Below, piece by piece: positions 6,797 to 7,382 of a stretch of 7,382 nucleotides of DNA. The translations under genes were made by a program, and so were the position numbers. Each line of letters starts with the position of its first letter. Within the stretch, counting starts at the first letter, position 1. Source of the DNA: Planctomicrobium sp. GTDB lineage: Bacteria > Planctomycetota > Planctomycetia > Planctomycetales > Planctomycetaceae. The stretch spans positions 1 through 7,382 of the forward strand of contig JAJDEL010000392.1 of the NCBI GenBank assembly GCA_029259835.1, written 5' to 3'. The notes under the pieces were generated by a model. It did no database searches. It saw only the letters and a program-made list of their open reading frames with translations, and was not told the DNA's origin.

Positions 6797-7382
6797 CTAC
6801 AAGAGCTCGCCTTCACTGGCGTTCAGAAAATTTGGCACCGGCTCGCGAACGTTGCCTGAACGCCATTGCCGCCACTTACGCATCGCATTTTCCCGGCTGC
6901 TTGCGGATGCAGGTTTTGCCGAACTTCCACTGTATAAAGATCCTCTTTGGGGACGGAGATTGATATAGCCATAACTCTTGGGGTTCTGCTCTGTCACATA
7001 CAATAAGGCGACCAGCGCGAGGTCCCGAATTTGGGCGTTCTCTCCAGAGCCAATGGTACTGATTCTAAGTGGCTGCTCGTCGTTGAGGAGAGGTTCGAGT
7101 TCTTCGATCACATCACGACCGCCATATTTCGCGAGGTAGAAAATCGAATTCGAGAGATGAATGGAATTTGCCTGACGGGCACGCCGATCTTTGATCGCCT
7201 CTCTCGCGACATCCATCGCCGCATCGATTTCAAATGCGACGGCAGTTTCCAGACGTTGTCGGGGCGATGTGTTGCCCCTTTTTCGTAGCCAGACTCCGAT
7301 GAGAGTTTTTAGCACACTGCCACTCGTGGAATGTTCCACAGCGTTTCGAAAGTTGGAATCTCGAATCAGCATGTAGATCACA
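6797..7382 (-). CDS. HEAT-like repeat protein, 5' partial
   Basis: The frame is open from the right edge to TAG at 6799-6797, giving about 194 C-terminal residues; the GTG at 7381-7379 lies at the edge and is probably an internal codon. The visible part consists of helical segments spaced like HEAT or armadillo repeats: ETAVAFEIDAAMDVAREAIK (45-64), HLSNSIFYLAKYGGRDVIEE (75-94) and IRDLALVALLYVTEQNPKSYG (118-138). A Ser/Arg-rich tail follows, with NAMRKWRQW (165-173). The pattern 'R-D-L-A-L ... T-x-Q-x-P-x-x-Y-G ... K-W-x-x-W' resembles the C-termini of planctomycete HEAT-containing proteins as I recall them, which is family memory rather than a search result. Such repeats normally bind protein partners. 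The N-terminus, which would decide localisation and additional domains, is missing. It is separated by 368 bases from the SEC-C gene in the same direction and is probably a separate transcription unit. Confidence 0.65.
   Translation of the reverse strand, partial: VIYMLIRDSNFRNAVEHSTSGSVLKTLIGVWLRKRGNTSPRQRLETAVAFEIDAAMDVAREAIKDRRARQANSIHLSNSIFYLAKYGGRDVIEELEPLLNDEQPLRISTIGSGENAQIRDLALVALLYVTEQNPKSYGYINLRPQRGSLYSGSSAKPASASSRENAMRKWRQWRSGNVREPVPNFLNASEGELL

Overview
This looks like an ordinary chromosomal stretch from a bacterium, most probably a planctomycete. That is an inference from gene content: a large PQQ-like beta-propeller protein with TPR-like helices, a long TPR protein opened by a SEC-C zinc motif, and a HEAT-like repeat protein are all common there. 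Base composition is moderate. I see no mobile element, CRISPR array, rRNA or tRNA gene.

Layout: five protein-coding genes in two converging groups fill nearly all of the window. On the + strand, the 3' part of a PQQ-like propeller gene (its start lies left of the window) overlaps by 4 bases, as GTGA, the GTG start of a complete metal-dependent amidohydrolase of the aminohydrolase/deaminase type (1949-3175). On the - strand, reading right to left, come the 3' part of a HEAT-like repeat gene (ends at 6797), a gap of 368 bases, a 712-residue SEC-C/TPR protein (6428 to 4290), and after 9 bases ribD, the bifunctional riboflavin deaminase-reductase (4280 to 3162). The two groups meet tail to tail, with the amidohydrolase and ribD sharing 14 bases (3162-3175).

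The only sizeable non-coding stretch, 6429-6796, is fairly structured. In the direction of the - strand genes it holds a possible terminator hairpin (6549-6578), a possible promoter (-10 at 6504-6509), a leader hairpin (6451-6486) and a good Shine-Dalgarno (6439-6443) before the SEC-C gene. It also has a 9-base direct repeat and a 19-base imperfect inverted repeat. SEC-C and ribD probably form one transcript, with ribD dependent on upstream translation.

How the genes work together: only ribD has a firmly assignable pathway (riboflavin, hence FMN/FAD). The amidohydrolase probably deaminates a purine-type or related ring, but its substrate cannot be read from sequence. Nothing indicates one shared system. 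I found no convincing undescribed system; the most checkable leads are the atypical active-site loop of the amidohydrolase and the leader structure before the SEC-C gene.
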